Positions 24,693-33,743 are shown, numbered from the stretch's first letter. The stretch: 64,000 nucleotides of DNA from an uncultured Lachnospiraceae bacterium (GCA_944380315.1 CALWHG010000005.1:1-64000); one strand, 5' to 3'. Notes: generated from the sequence alone by a model not told the origin. A program made the numbers and translations.

Positions 24693-26150
24693 ATGGAATA
24701 TATATCTTACAGCTTTATTGTATTTGTGGCGGCAGGGCTCCTGGTATGTGCCCTGCTTCCCGTAAGATACAGAAGATATGTACTGCTGTCGGGGAGCCTG
24801 CTTTTCGTAGGACTCTCCGGCGGCTTTTTTTCACTGGGATCCCTCCTTCTGGGCATAGGCTTAAGCTTCCTGGCGGGAAGGCTCATCGAAGCCTCAGGCA
24901 GCAGGACCATGAGACGATGGGTGCTTTTACTGACGGTGCTGTTCCACCTGAGTCTGCTTTTCTGGTTTAAGTATCAGGATCTCTGGGAGTATACAAAGGA
25001 GCTCTACTGGTATCTGAGAGGAACCGAGTATCTTCCTGAGCTTACTGAGCGGAGAGCTCCTCTTGGCATATCCTTCTATACCCTCATGCTCATAGGCTAT
25101 GTGGCTGACATATACATGAGGAAGTACAGGGCAGAGACCTCCATTTCGACCTTTGCGCTTTATGGCTCGTATTTCGGGCATATAGTCCAGGGCCCCATAG
25201 ATGCCTTCGATGAGGTGAGAGCGGACATGGAGGGGCCTGGCAGGCCGGGAGTTCAGGATATGGAGAGCGGAGCCCTGCTCATGCTGTATGGATTATTCAA
25301 GAAGCTGGTCATAGCCGAGAGGCTGGCAGTGCCGGTAAATGCCGTATTTTCCGATCCGGCCTCCTATCACTGGTCCGTGCTGCTCATATGTGCCTTTGGC
25401 TTCACCCTGCAGCTTTACATGGATTTTTCCGGCTGCGTGGATATGGTCACCGGTATCTCCCGCATGTTCGGCATCAGGCTGTCACAGAACTTCAGGCAGC
25501 CCTTCTTTTCCCAGAGCATAGCGGAGTTCTGGCGAAGGTGGCATATGACCCTGGGTGCATTTTTCAGAAAGTACGTGTACATCCCCCTGGGAGGGAACAG
25601 GCATGGGGTGCTCCGCAAGCATCTCAATACCATAGTCGTGTTCCTGCTCAGCGGACTCTGGCACGGAGGCAACTGGACCTATATCATAGGCACCGGACTC
25701 CTGCACTGCGTATACATGATACTGGGACAATGTCTCAGGCCTGTAAATACAGCTGTGCTGAGGCTGTTCCATATGGATCGGGATGCACTGCCCCTAAGGG
25801 TGCTCAGGAGCCTCTGGGTCTTCCTGCTGGTCACCATAGGCTTTGTGCTCTTCCGGTCGGAAAGCGTGGCCATGGCCATGACATACCTGGGAGGCATGGC
25901 AGGACTTCAGGCGGGCATCTACGAAGCAGCGGATCTTTCCGTGCTTGGCATAGGCACCCCCGATATCCTTATCATCCTGGCAGGACTGCTAACGGTATTT
26001 TATGTTTCCCTCAAAAGAGAGCTGGGCCATCCGGTATGCAGCAGTGCCCGCAGGAGGGACCTTATAGGCGTGCTGATCTTTACGGTCATAGTCCTTGGCT
26101 TTTACGGAAGAGGCTATGATGCTTCGGCCTTCATATATGCAGCCTTCTGA
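24693..26150 (+). CDS. MBOAT-family O-acyltransferase (DltB/AlgI-like)
   Basis: A 485-residue membrane protein with about eleven hydrophobic segments. The MBOAT signature is clear: FWRRWHMTLGAFFRKYVYIPLGGN, then VVFLLSGLWHGGNWTYIIG, where the His of LWHGG is the catalytic residue. Members move acyl groups across the membrane to modify polysaccharides or teichoic acids. No dltA/C genes are near, so an AlgI-like acetylation is more likely than D-alanylation. The SGNH-like protein at 23029 is the expected partner on the outer face. The target polymer is not visible in this window. Confidence 0.9.
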   Translation: MEYISYSFIVFVAAGLLVCALLPVRYRRYVLLSGSLLFVGLSGGFFSLGSLLLGIGLSFLAGRLIEASGSRTMRRWVLLLTVLFHLSLLFWFKYQDLWEYTKELYWYLRGTEYLPELTERRAPLGISFYTLMLIGYVADIYMRKYRAETSISTFALYGSYFGHIVQGPIDAFDEVRADMEGPGRPGVQDMESGALLMLYGLFKKLVIAERLAVPVNAVFSDPASYHWSVLLICAFGFTLQLYMDFSGCVDMVTGISRMFGIRLSQNFRQPFFSQSIAEFWRRWHMTLGAFFRKYVYIPLGGNRHGVLRKHLNTIVVFLLSGLWHGGNWTYIIGTGLLHCVYMILGQCLRPVNTAVLRLFHMDRDALPLRVLRSLWVFLLVTIGFVLFRSESVAMAMTYLGGMAGLQAGIYEAADLSVLGIGTPDILIILAGLLTVFYVSLKRELGHPVCSSARRRDLIGVLIFTVIVLGFYGRGYDASAFIYAAF

Positions 26151-26231
26151 GTCTGAGAGGGACAGCTGCGAAAGCGTGACAAGGCAGTGCGGAAAATGTT
26201 TATATTTTTTGAGTTTTTGCATGGTCTGTAA

Positions 26232-26303
26232 TTGATTTACGGTGAATTTATGTTAAAATAGTGTCAAATGCGGTCCAAGGCGATGTAGAGGTTACGTTGG
26301 ACC
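26232..26303 (+). promoter_or_regulatory. Promoter and leader stem for the NfnAB genes
   Basis: TTGATT (26232-26237) and TAAAAT (26254-26259), 16 bases apart, form a probable sigma-A promoter. The short leader then holds GGTCCAA (26272-26278) pairing with TTGGACC (26297-26303), ten bases before the TAGGAGGA ribosome site. The stem leaves the ribosome site free in this form. Confidence 0.55.
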
Positions 26304-26329
26304 TTAATTCTTTAGGAGGAAGAGTCTGT

Positions 26330-27220
26330 ATGTATCGTATACTTGAAGCTGAAATGCTGGCAGACAAGATATACAAGATGGTGGTTGAAGCACCTTTTGT
26401 AGCCAGATCCTGCCAGCCTGGTGAGTTCCTGATCACGAAGCTTGACGATCGTGGAGAGAGGATCCCTCTTACGATCTGCGATTTCGACAGGGAAAAGGGC
26501 ACGGTCACCATCATCTTCCAGGTGGTGGGAGCTTCTACCTATCGTATGGCTGAGCTCAAGGCCGGAGATGCCTTTGAGGATGTGGTAGGACCTCTTGGCA
26601 ACCCCTCAGACTTTGTAAAGGAGCCTCTGGAGGAGGTAAAGAAGAGACGCTACTGCTTCATAGCAGGAGGCGTGGGAGCAGCTCCCGTATATCCTCAGGT
26701 CAAGTGGTTCAAGGAGCATGGCATAGACTGTGATGTCATCCTCGGCACCAGGACCTACAGCACCCTGATCATGGAGGAGGACCTTAAGGCGGTCGCCACC
26801 AATCTTTATGTATGTACCGATGACGGAAGCTATGGACATCCCGGCAATGTCACCGTCATGCTCAAGGAGCTCATAGAGGAGCAGAAGAAGCAGTATGACG
26901 TGGTAGTTGCCATAGGTCCCATGGTCATGATGAAGTTCGTATGTCTGGCTACCAAGGAGTACGGCATACCTACCATAGTATCCATGAACCCCATCATGGT
27001 GGACGGCACCGGCATGTGCGGAGCCTGCAGGCTGCAGGTGGGCACAGAGACGAAGTTTGCCTGTGTTGACGGACCCGAGTTCGACGGACATCTGATCGAC
27101 TGGTCCCTGGCCATGAAGCGTATGAATACATATAAGACCGAGGAGGGCAGAGCTATGCTCGCTGCCCAGGAGGGTGAGACGCACCACGGAGGATGCGGAA
27201 ACTGCGGAGGTGACAGGTGA
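26330..27220 (+). CDS. nfnA: NfnA-like FAD/[2Fe-2S] ferredoxin-NADP reductase subunit
   Basis: Start ATG 26330 has TAGGAGGA at 26313-26320; an upstream in-frame codon at 26261 would precede the transcription start. The 296-residue protein has a flavin-binding barrel (RIPLTICDFDREKGTVTIIFQVVGAST), an NAD(P) domain (CFIAGGVGAAPVYPQ) and a C-terminal [2Fe-2S] motif DGTGMCGACRLQ with Cys later in FACVDGPEF. This is the small subunit of NfnAB or the FAD subunit of sulfide/dihydroorotate-type dehydrogenases. Paired with the gltA-like NfnB next door, it should bifurcate electrons between NADPH, NADH and ferredoxin. It ends in CGNCGGDR and overlaps nfnB by one base. Confidence 0.9.
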   Translation: MYRILEAEMLADKIYKMVVEAPFVARSCQPGEFLITKLDDRGERIPLTICDFDREKGTVTIIFQVVGASTYRMAELKAGDAFEDVVGPLGNPSDFVKEPLEEVKKRRYCFIAGGVGAAPVYPQVKWFKEHGIDCDVILGTRTYSTLIMEEDLKAVATNLYVCTDDGSYGHPGNVTVMLKELIEEQKKQYDVVVAIGPMVMMKFVCLATKEYGIPTIVSMNPIMVDGTGMCGACRLQVGTETKFACVDGPEFDGHLIDWSLAMKRMNTYKTEEGRAMLAAQEGETHHGGCGNCGGDR

Positions 27221-28611
27221 TGGCTGTAGATGTATTGCATAAGGTACCGGTAAGAGAGCAGGATCCCAAGGTAAGGGCTACCAATTTTGAGGAGGTCTGC
27301 TACGGATACAATGAGGAGGAGGCAGTAGCTGAGGCCCAGAGATGTATAGACTGTAAAAAGCCCCAGTGTGTGGTAGGCTGCCCCGTAAGCATAGACATAC
27401 CCGGCTTTATAAGAGAGGTCAAGGCCGGAAACTATGAGGAGGCTGCAAAGGTCATAGGACTTTCTTCCTCCCTTCCCGCCATCTGCGGACGTGTATGTCC
27501 CCAGGAGACCCAGTGTGAGGGCAAGTGCATAAGAGGCATAAAGGGCGAGCCCGTATCCATAGGAAAGCTGGAGAGGTTCGTGGCTGACTGGTCTCATGAG
27601 CACAACATAGTGGCTGCCGAAAAGGGAGAGCCCAACGGAAAGAAGGTTGCAGTAGTAGGAGCAGGCCCTGCAGGACTCACCTGTGCGGGAGACCTGGCAA
27701 AGATGGGCTACGACGTGACCATATTCGAGGCCCTTCATCAGCCCGGAGGAGTACTGGTCTACGGTATACCCGAGTTCCGTCTTCCGAAGGAGAAGGTAGT
27801 GGCAAAGGAGGTCGAGCTCGTCAAGGAGCTGGGCGTCAAGATAGAGTGCAATGTCATCATAGGCAAGTCCATAACCATAGACCAGCTGTTTGATGAAGAG
27901 GGCTTCGATGCCGTATTTGTAGGCTCAGGTGCCGGACTTCCCAAGTTCATGGGCATACCCGGAGAAAATGCAAACGGTGTATTCTCCGCAAACGAGTTCC
28001 TTACCAGGAACAACCTGATGAAGGCCTTCAAGGGCTATGATACGCCTATCATGAGAGCCAGGAAGGTAGTAGTCGTAGGCGGCGGAAACGTGGCCATGGA
28101 TGCTGCCCGTACCGCACTCCGCCTCGGAGCCGAGACTCATATAGTTTATCGTCGTTCTGAGGCAGAGCTTCCCGCCAGAGTCGAGGAGGTACACCACGCA
28201 AAGGAGGAGGGAGTCATCTTCGATCTTCTTCAGAATCCCGTGGAGATACTTACTGACGAGGAGGACAATGTCAGGGGCATAAGGCTCATAAAGATGGAGC
28301 TCGGAGAGCCTGATGCTTCAGGCCGCAGGAGACCCGTGGAGATACCCGGATCTGAATATGAGATAGAGTGTGATGCAGTGATCATGTCACTGGGCACCTC
28401 ACCCAACCCTCTCATATCCAGCACCACCAAGGGCCTTGAGGTCAATAAGCACAGATGCATAGTGGCCGAGGAGGAGACCGGAAAGACCACCAAGGAGGGC
28501 GTATACGCCGGAGGTGATGCGGTCACCGGAGCAGCCACCGTCATACTTGCCATGGAGGCCGGAAAGAAGGGCGCAAAGGGCATAGACGAGTATCTTTCAA
28601 AGAAGGCCTGA
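27220..28611 (+). CDS. nfnB: NfnB-like / GltA-type NADPH-binding flavoprotein
   Basis: ATG 27220 shares its A with the previous stop TGA and has GGAGGTGA upstream. The 463-residue protein begins with the ferredoxin-like Cys clusters of glutamate synthase small subunits (CIDCKKPQCVVGCPVSIDIP and CGRVCPQETQCEGKC), then two Rossmann motifs: VAVVGAGPAGLTCAGDLAKMG for FAD and VVVVGGGNVAMDAARTALRLG for NADPH. Annotations often call it gltA, but no glutamate synthase large subunit is nearby, and the adjacent NfnA-like gene favours the NfnAB transhydrogenase complex, central to redox balance in clostridia. Confidence 0.92.
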   Translation: MAVDVLHKVPVREQDPKVRATNFEEVCYGYNEEEAVAEAQRCIDCKKPQCVVGCPVSIDIPGFIREVKAGNYEEAAKVIGLSSSLPAICGRVCPQETQCEGKCIRGIKGEPVSIGKLERFVADWSHEHNIVAAEKGEPNGKKVAVVGAGPAGLTCAGDLAKMGYDVTIFEALHQPGGVLVYGIPEFRLPKEKVVAKEVELVKELGVKIECNVIIGKSITIDQLFDEEGFDAVFVGSGAGLPKFMGIPGENANGVFSANEFLTRNNLMKAFKGYDTPIMRARKVVVVGGGNVAMDAARTALRLGAETHIVYRRSEAELPARVEEVHHAKEEGVIFDLLQNPVEILTDEEDNVRGIRLIKMELGEPDASGRRRPVEIPGSEYEIECDAVIMSLGTSPNPLISSTTKGLEVNKHRCIVAEEETGKTTKEGVYAGGDAVTGAATVILAMEAGKKGAKGIDEYLSKKA

Positions 28612-28670
28612 TGGTCCGTGACGATCCATACTGATCAGATCTGAACATGATCCCCGCATGGGGAAACTTA

Positions 28671-28702
28671 TTAAGGCGTCCCGCTTGTGCAGGACGCCTT
28701 AA
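28671..28702 (+). terminator. Hairpin after nfnB
   Basis: TTAAGGCGTCC (28671-28681) pairs perfectly over 11 bases with GGACGCCTTAA (28692-28702). A small CCCC-GCAT-GGGG hairpin sits just before it. The 3' flank AAATATAT lacks a T-run, so termination may be weak; the position suggests it ends the nfnAB transcript. Confidence 0.6.
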
Positions 28703-28710
28703 ATATATGC

Positions 28711-28738
28711 TTACGGGAAGCAAAATCTATGCTATAAT
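28711..28738 (+). promoter_or_regulatory. Probable promoter of the PucR-type regulator
   Basis: TATAAT at 28733-28738 is a perfect -10 box; the best -35 is TTACGG at 28711-28716 with 16 bases between, a poor match. The transcript would have a leader of about 70 bases before ATG 28814. Confidence 0.5.
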
Positions 28739-28813
28739 GAGCAGAAGAAGGTTAAGATAGTGCCATATGCCGTCTTTGGGGGCGGATGATATGGACTGAA
28801 AGAGGGGTGCAGC

Positions 28814-29905
28814 ATGCTATCGAATACGACACTTAAGAACACTCTGGACGGCATAAAGGCTATAGCCGGTATCGATCTTTATCTGTTTGACACTGACGGT
28901 GCCTCCATCTGTTCGACTGAGCAGGCCGATGAAAGATATGGTCTCTGGGCCAGGCAGTTTGCTCTTTCCGATGCGGACAGTCAGGACGTATCCGGCGTTT
29001 ATCTCATAAAGGTAAAGGACAAGGGCATACCTGTATATGTGCTGGCTGCGGATGGTGCAGGAGAGGGGACAGAGGTATTCCTTCGCCTGGCTGCATTCCA
29101 GATCCAGAACATGGTGAGCTCAGACAAGGACAGGTTCGACAAGGACAACTTCCTCAAAAACGTCATACTGGACAATCTGCTCCAGATAGACATATATGAG
29201 CGTTCAAGGAAGTTCCATGTGGAAAATGAGATCAGACGTCTGGTCTATATCATAAATGTGGAGGACGACAGCGACAGCACGGTTATGGACATACTGAGGC
29301 CAGCATATGGCGAGGGGACCGGAGGCTATGTCTTCAAGGTGGATGAGCAGCATATCATCTATATCCGCAATCTTCAGGATGAGGAGGATGATGTCTCCTT
29401 CAACACCGTGGCTGAGGCTGTGCTCCAGCTCATAGATACTGAGTGCGGACAGAAGGTCTGCATATCCTACGGCAATCCTGCTCCGGAGCTCAAGGATCTT
29501 TCCAGATCCTATAAGGAGGCAGGGCTGGCCATGGATGTGGGACGTATATTCTACAATGATCTAAGAATCATGGCCTACAGCAAGCTGGGTATAGGCAGGC
29601 TCATATATCAGCTGCCCATCACCCTTTGCCGCATGTTCATAAATGAGGTATTCGGCAAAAACGATCCTGATGACCTGGACGAGGAGACCCTCCAGACCAT
29701 AGACCAGTTCTTTGAGGATTCCCTCAACATATCGGAAGCCTCGAGGAACCTGTTCATACACAGGAATACTCTGGTGTACAGACTGGATAAGCTGGAGAAG
29801 ACCCTGGGACTCAATATCAGGAACTTCGACGATGCCATGACCCTTAAGCTGGCGCTCATGGTAGATACGTACATGAATTACATAGAAAAAAATCACGTAA
29901 GATGA
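28814..29905 (+). CDS. CdaR/PucR-type transcriptional regulator
   Basis: The 363-residue protein has an N-terminal sensory part that opens with TLKNTLDGIKAIAGIDLYLFD, a GGDEF-like central domain (HIIYIRNLQDEED, VCISYGNPAPELKDLSRSYKEA) and a C-terminal PucR helix-turn-helix, NISEASRNLFIHRNTLVYRLDKLEK. Such regulators (CdaR, sugar diacid sensing) usually control catabolic genes near them. Here the neighbours are nfnAB upstream and tyrS downstream, so its target is unclear. The next gene starts 15 bases downstream, so tyrS is probably expressed from the same transcript. The ligand cannot be read from sequence. Confidence 0.87.
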   Translation: MLSNTTLKNTLDGIKAIAGIDLYLFDTDGASICSTEQADERYGLWARQFALSDADSQDVSGVYLIKVKDKGIPVYVLAADGAGEGTEVFLRLAAFQIQNMVSSDKDRFDKDNFLKNVILDNLLQIDIYERSRKFHVENEIRRLVYIINVEDDSDSTVMDILRPAYGEGTGGYVFKVDEQHIIYIRNLQDEEDDVSFNTVAEAVLQLIDTECGQKVCISYGNPAPELKDLSRSYKEAGLAMDVGRIFYNDLRIMAYSKLGIGRLIYQLPITLCRMFINEVFGKNDPDDLDEETLQTIDQFFEDSLNISEASRNLFIHRNTLVYRLDKLEKTLGLNIRNFDDAMTLKLALMVDTYMNYIEKNHVR

Positions 29906-29920
29906 TGGAGGACATTAACG

Positions 29921-31147
29921 ATGGGTGTTTATGAGGAACTGATCGAGAGAGGTCTGATCGCTCAGGTCACGGATGAAAAGGAAGTCAGAGAGATGGTCAA
30001 TGCCGGCAAGGCGACCTTCTATATTGGCTTCGATCCTACCGCTGACAGTCTCCATGTCGGACATTTTATGGCGCTCTGCCTCATGAAGAGGCTTCAGATG
30101 GCAGGCAACAAGCCCATAGCACTGGTGGGCGGAGGCACCGGCATGATCGGTGATCCCTCCGGCCGTACTGACATGAGACAGATGATGACCAAGGAGACCA
30201 TAGCTCATAACTGTGACTGCTTCAGGCATCAGATGGAGCGCTTCATACATTTTGGCGATGGCAAAAATGATGCCATCATGGTCAATAACGGTGACTGGCT
30301 CCTGGACCTCACGTATATAGAGTTCCTCAGGGAGATAGGCGCTCATTTCTCAGTCAATCATATGCTGGCAGCCAGGTGCTATGAGCAGCGTATGGAAAAG
30401 GGACTTACCTTCTTTGAGTTCAATTACATGATCATGCAGGCCTATGACTTCTACAGGCTCTTCCTCGACTATGGCTGCAACATGCAGTTTGGAGGAGATG
30501 ACCAGTGGTCAAACATGCTGGCCGGTACCGATCTTATAAGGAAGAAGCTTGGCAAGGATGCCCACGCCATGACCATCACTCTGCTCCTCAACTCTGAGGG
30601 AAAGAAGATGGGCAAGACCGCATCAGGTGCGGTATGGCTGGATCCCAACAAGACCTCTCCCTACGATTTCTATCAGTACTGGAGGAACGTGGATGACGCC
30701 GATGTCATAAAGTGCATCAAGATGCTCACCTTCCTTCCCCTTGAGGAGATCAGGAAGATGGAGGACTGGGAGGGCTCAAAGCTCAACGAGGCCAAAGAGG
30801 TGTTGGCTTACGAGCTGACCAAGCTGGTTCACGGAGAGGAAGAGGCCGAGAAGGCCCAGTCCGCTGCCAGGGCCGTGTTCTCAGGCGGCGATTCCGAGCA
30901 TATGCCTACCTATGAGGTAAAAGAGGAAGAGTTTAAGGACGGAGCGGTGGACATAGTGACCCTGCTGGTATCCTCGGGACTCTGCTCATCCAGAGGCGAT
31001 GCAAGGAGGAACGTGGAGCAGGGCGGAGTGACCGCAGGCGACGAAAAGGTCACCGACCCCAGGAAGGAGTACTCCAGAGAGGCTCTCAGGGACGGACTGA
31101 TCCTCCGCAGAGGTAAGAAGAACTTCATAAAGATAGTAAGTTTGTAA
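29921..31147 (+). CDS. tyrS: Tyrosyl-tRNA synthetase
   Basis: A 408-residue class I synthetase. [20 protein letters not shown] contains the HIGH-type motif (HVGH) and [10 protein letters not shown] the KMSKS-type loop (KMGKT). The C-terminal ~65 residues, [22 protein letters not shown], form an S4-like RNA-binding domain. It charges tRNA-Tyr in the cytoplasm. ATG 29921 follows GGAGGA. No T-box leader is visible upstream, unlike many clostridial tyrS genes; the gene is instead placed 15 bases after the regulator. A pair of TGTAAG hexamers begins inside its last codons. Confidence 0.95.
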   Translation: MGVYEELIERGLIAQVTDEKEVREMVNAGKATFYIGFDPTADSLHVGHFMALCLMKRLQMAGNKPIALVGGGTGMIGDPSGRTDMRQMMTKETIAHNCDCFRHQMERFIHFGDGKNDAIMVNNGDWLLDLTYIEFLREIGAHFSVNHMLAARCYEQRMEKGLTFFEFNYMIMQAYDFYRLFLDYGCNMQFGGDDQWSNMLAGTDLIRKKLGKDAHAMTITLLLNSEGKKMGKTASGAVWLDPNKTSPYDFYQYWRNVDDADVIKCIKMLTFLPLEEIRKMEDWEGSKLNEAKEVLAYELTKLVHGEEEAEKAQSAARAVFSGGDSEHMPTYEVKEEEFKDGAVDIVTLLVSSGLCSSRGDARRNVEQGGVTAGDEKVTDPRKEYSREALRDGLILRRGKKNFIKIVSL

Positions 31148-31159
31148 GGATTTTGTAAG
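31143..31159 (+). promoter_or_regulatory. Pho-box-like direct repeat before an exported-protein gene
   Basis: TGTAAG at 31143-31148 and again at 31154-31159 are exactly 11 bases apart, the PhoP-box geometry (six plus five). On the other strand they read CTTACA twice. A possible -10, TATCAT, lies at 31193-31198. The repeat overlaps the end of tyrS. Meaning is inferred from the similar repeat before the Na/Pi cotransporter. Confidence 0.45.
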
Positions 31160-31250
31160 GTATTCCAAAGGCTGCTGTTAAAACTTATGTGGTATCATGA
31201 TAAGACCATCAAGAGGGACCTTTATCCCCGAATATGTTTATGAGGTTTCG

Positions 31251-31826
31251 GTGAAAAGATCATTTTACATAAAATCCACATTGGCTGCAGCCCTTATGGC
31301 CAGCACCTTCATGGTTTCTGCCGCTTTTGCGGCGCCCTATGAAAAGTCAGTGCCGGGAGGCTTTCCCTTTGAGCTCGAGCTGGATACGGAGAGCTGCGAG
31401 AGGCTCTGCTATGCAGGACATCCCTCGTCAGGCGTAAGCTATGTCAAGGGCTATGCAGTATCGCCCCAGACAGCGCTCAGCATATCCGTGGCTTCAGGAG
31501 CTGATGCTACGGTAAGCATGGACGACCTTTCCATGGAGATATCCCTGATCTACGAAAACGAGAGCAACACGGCTTCCGCGGAGGAAACGGTCAGGGCATA
31601 TGAGGAGGGAGACCTGGAGCCGGGTGCCTGGTATCCGCTGTTTGAGGAGACCAACATAGACAATCTGGCAGAGAGGGACAGGCTGTATAGCGGTTCCCTT
31701 TCCTCCATAAAGGTGGAGCTTGAGTATAAGGGCATGAGGAACGAGCGCAGCGACAAGACGGTCTATCTTCAGGTCTGCAGTCAGGAGGAGCTGAACGATC
31801 TGGTCAATGCCTCCGAGGGCTTCTGA
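31251..31826 (+). CDS. Exported protein of unknown function
   Basis: I start at GTG 31251, five bases after TGAGG, because the sequence from there is a clean signal peptide (VKRSFYIKSTLAAALMASTF, then a cleavage region at VSAAFAAPYEK). ATG 31197 in frame would add 18 polar residues before it. The mature part of about 165 residues is acidic, with paired Cys (SCERLCYAG) and a late Cys. I do not recognise a family. It stands between tyrS and the Na/Pi cotransporter and is flanked by Pho-box-like repeats on both sides, so a role under phosphate limitation is possible but unproven. Confidence 0.72.
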   Translation: MKRSFYIKSTLAAALMASTFMVSAAFAAPYEKSVPGGFPFELELDTESCERLCYAGHPSSGVSYVKGYAVSPQTALSISVASGADATVSMDDLSMEISLIYENESNTASAEETVRAYEEGDLEPGAWYPLFEETNIDNLAERDRLYSGSLSSIKVELEYKGMRNERSDKTVYLQVCSQEELNDLVNASEGF

Positions 31827-31875
31827 GCCTGATGAAGGAGCCGCAATCTTTGTAAAATCTTAATGTGTTTTTTGT

Positions 31876-31904
31876 AAAGACAGGGTTTTACCCTGTCTTT
31901 TTTT
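31876..31904 (+). terminator. Factor-independent terminator
   Basis: AAAGACAGGGT (31876-31886) and ACCCTGTCTTT (31890-31900) pair perfectly over 11 bases with a TTT loop and continue into more T. It ends the exported-protein transcript. Two TGTAAA hexamers lie at 31851 and 31873, 22 bases apart, the second touching the stem. Confidence 0.9.
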
Positions 31905-31924
31905 ATGTTATATTTATGAAGAAT

Positions 31925-31951
31925 TGTAAATAAATTGTAATGTCCCATAAT
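31925..31951 (+). promoter_or_regulatory. Pho-box-like repeat and -10 element of the Na/Pi cotransporter
   Basis: TGTAAA (31925-31930) and TGTAAT (31936-31941) are 11 bases apart; on the other strand they read TTTACA and ATTACA, close to the PhoP hexamer TTHACA. They sit where a -35 would be, four bases before CATAAT (31946-31951), and no normal -35 is present. This is the layout of a PhoP-activated promoter, and the gene is a phosphate transporter. Confidence 0.65.
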
Positions 31952-31988
31952 AGGGCCTGAGGGCTTCGGGACATGACAGGAGAAAACG

Positions 31989-33677
31989 ATGGATCTTACA
32001 TTAGTAGGCAATATTTTCTATCTTGTGGGTGGACTTGGACTTTTCCTCTACGGCATACATATCATGTCTGAGGGCCTTCAGAAGTCCACGGGCTCAAAGC
32101 TGAGCTACTATCTTGGCAAGGCCACCGACAACAGGCTCATGGGAGTCCTGGTAGGCGCGCTGATCACAGCCATCATCCACTCCTCTTCAGCTGTCACGGT
32201 CATGGTAGTAGGACTTGTAAATGCAGGCATGATGAACCTCATGCAGGCTACCGGAGTCATCATGGGTGCCAATATCGGTACCACGGTGACCTCCTGGTTC
32301 GTTTCCCTGGTCCAGATCGACCTGGGAGATACCATGGAGATCTTCAGCCCCAGCTTCTTTGCTCCCCTGCTCCTTGGAGTCGGCGCTTACATGCTCCTTT
32401 TCCAGAGCAAAAAGGACAACCTTCTCGGAGAGGTCCTTACAGGTATAGGTATGCTCTTCGTGGGACTCAACATGATGTTTGAGGGCGTGGAGCCCTATAC
32501 GGAGCTCCCCATATTCGGAGAGATCTTCAGGGTCCTGGGCGGCAATCCCATACTCGGCATACTGGCAGGTGCGGTCATCACTGCCATCATCCAGTCCTCG
32601 ACTGCTTCCGTCACCATACTTCAGTCCCTTGCCATGGGCGGTATGGTGACAAAGGCTGCTGCAGTCTACATAACCCTTGGACAGAACATAGGTACCTGTG
32701 CGACTGCCCTCATATCCTCTGCAGGCACTAACACCACTGCAAAGAGGGCGGCAAACATACATATACTCTTCAATGTCATAGGAGCAGTCATCTTTGGAGT
32801 GCTCATGTTCATAGTGCAGCTCTTCATGCCTGACTTTGCAAACTCTCCCATGAGCGTGGTGGATATCTCCTTATTCCATACGGTTTACAACATACTTTCT
32901 ACTGTCATCATGTATCCCATGGCAAACGTGCTGGTAAAGCTATCCGGCATGATGATAAGGGATACGGAGACCAGGGAGCAGGATGTAAAGAATTACCAGG
33001 GCGATGCCAAGGAGATGCAGAAGAGACTGGATCTCCGTATACTTGGCAGTACCCCTGCCATAGCCATACAGTCTGCTGACGATGAGCTCATAGTCATGGG
33101 TGAAAAGGCAGAGTCACAGGTAAGGCTGGCCATAGAGGCCATACTTGAAGGCAACAAGGAAAAGGCAGCCAAAGTAGAGTACGAGGAGGAGACCGTGGAC
33201 CAGATGGCCAGCATCCTTACGGATTTCCTTATACAGGTAAACGGGCTCCAGCTTTCCGAGAAGCAGAAGCTGCATGTCAACAACATGTTCTATACCATCA
33301 GCGACTTCGAGAGAGTCGGAGACCATGCGGACAACCTGGCCGGCTTTGCGGATTATGTGATCAACAACGGCATAGTATTTTCTGAGACGGGAGTCAGGGA
33401 TATAAAGAGAGCTGCGGAGACAGCCATCGATACCTTCGCCCTTGCAGTGGAGTCCAAGCGCTCCGGCAGCCTTGAGGCAGTCAAGGAGTGCCGCAGCGAT
33501 GAGGATGAGATGGATACCATAAACGATGAGCTGCGTGAGAAGCATATCGAGAGGCTCAGCCGCGGTGAATGCGAGCCTCAGGCCGGTGTCATCTTCCTTG
33601 ACATACTCACGAACCTTGAGAGAGTCGGTGATCATGCGGTGAACGTAGCCGGCTATGTAAGGGATGAAAATACATAA
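31989..33677 (+). CDS. Na+/phosphate cotransporter with C-terminal PhoU-like domain
   Basis: The 562-residue protein has two inverted NaPi-II repeats with the QSS-type motifs: ALITAIIHSSSAVTVMVVGL in the first and AVITAIIQSSTASVTILQSL in the second. After about nine membrane helices, residues 340-562 form a helical PhoU-like cytoplasmic domain (NNMFYTISDFERVGDHADNL, later LTNLERVGDHAVNVAGY). Such proteins import phosphate with sodium and may be gated by the PhoU part. Pho-box-like repeats upstream fit phosphate control. It is a single-gene unit, since gapA has its own promoter. Confidence 0.93.
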   Translation: MDLTLVGNIFYLVGGLGLFLYGIHIMSEGLQKSTGSKLSYYLGKATDNRLMGVLVGALITAIIHSSSAVTVMVVGLVNAGMMNLMQATGVIMGANIGTTVTSWFVSLVQIDLGDTMEIFSPSFFAPLLLGVGAYMLLFQSKKDNLLGEVLTGIGMLFVGLNMMFEGVEPYTELPIFGEIFRVLGGNPILGILAGAVITAIIQSSTASVTILQSLAMGGMVTKAAAVYITLGQNIGTCATALISSAGTNTTAKRAANIHILFNVIGAVIFGVLMFIVQLFMPDFANSPMSVVDISLFHTVYNILSTVIMYPMANVLVKLSGMMIRDTETREQDVKNYQGDAKEMQKRLDLRILGSTPAIAIQSADDELIVMGEKAESQVRLAIEAILEGNKEKAAKVEYEEETVDQMASILTDFLIQVNGLQLSEKQKLHVNNMFYTISDFERVGDHADNLAGFADYVINNGIVFSETGVRDIKRAAETAIDTFALAVESKRSGSLEAVKECRSDEDEMDTINDELREKHIERLSRGECEPQAGVIFLDILTNLERVGDHAVNVAGYVRDENT

Positions 33678-33714
33678 AAAGTACAATCCTGACATTTCCT
33701 TAACGATAATTTAC

Positions 33715-33743
33715 TTGAAAAAAACTGTCGCTGAGGTTATGAT
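33715..33743 (+). promoter_or_regulatory. Strong sigma-A-type promoter of gapA
   Basis: TTGAAA (33715-33720) and TATGAT (33738-33743) are separated by exactly 17 bases. The leader to ATG 33808 is about 55 bases and carries AGGAGGA. The quality matches a highly expressed glycolytic gene. Confidence 0.8.

Noticed and set aside
25388..26119. 243-codon second frame inside the MBOAT gene
   Set aside because: Product is Gly/His/Pro/Arg-rich and no ribosome site is present; the MBOAT frame has clear family motifs.
26830..27738. 302-codon minus-strand open frame opposite nfnA/nfnB
   Set aside because: It mirrors the codon pattern of the real genes; the peptide is Tyr/Leu/Gly-biased with no recognisable domain.
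27220..28611. Calling this gene glutamate synthase small subunit (gltD)
   Set aside because: No large subunit is present and the adjacent NfnA-like gene points to the NfnAB complex.
29880..29925. T-box leader for tyrS, or at 51600-51650 for argS
   Set aside because: Both genes start within 0-15 bases of the previous stop and no T-box sequence (AGGGTGGNACCGCG-like) is visible.
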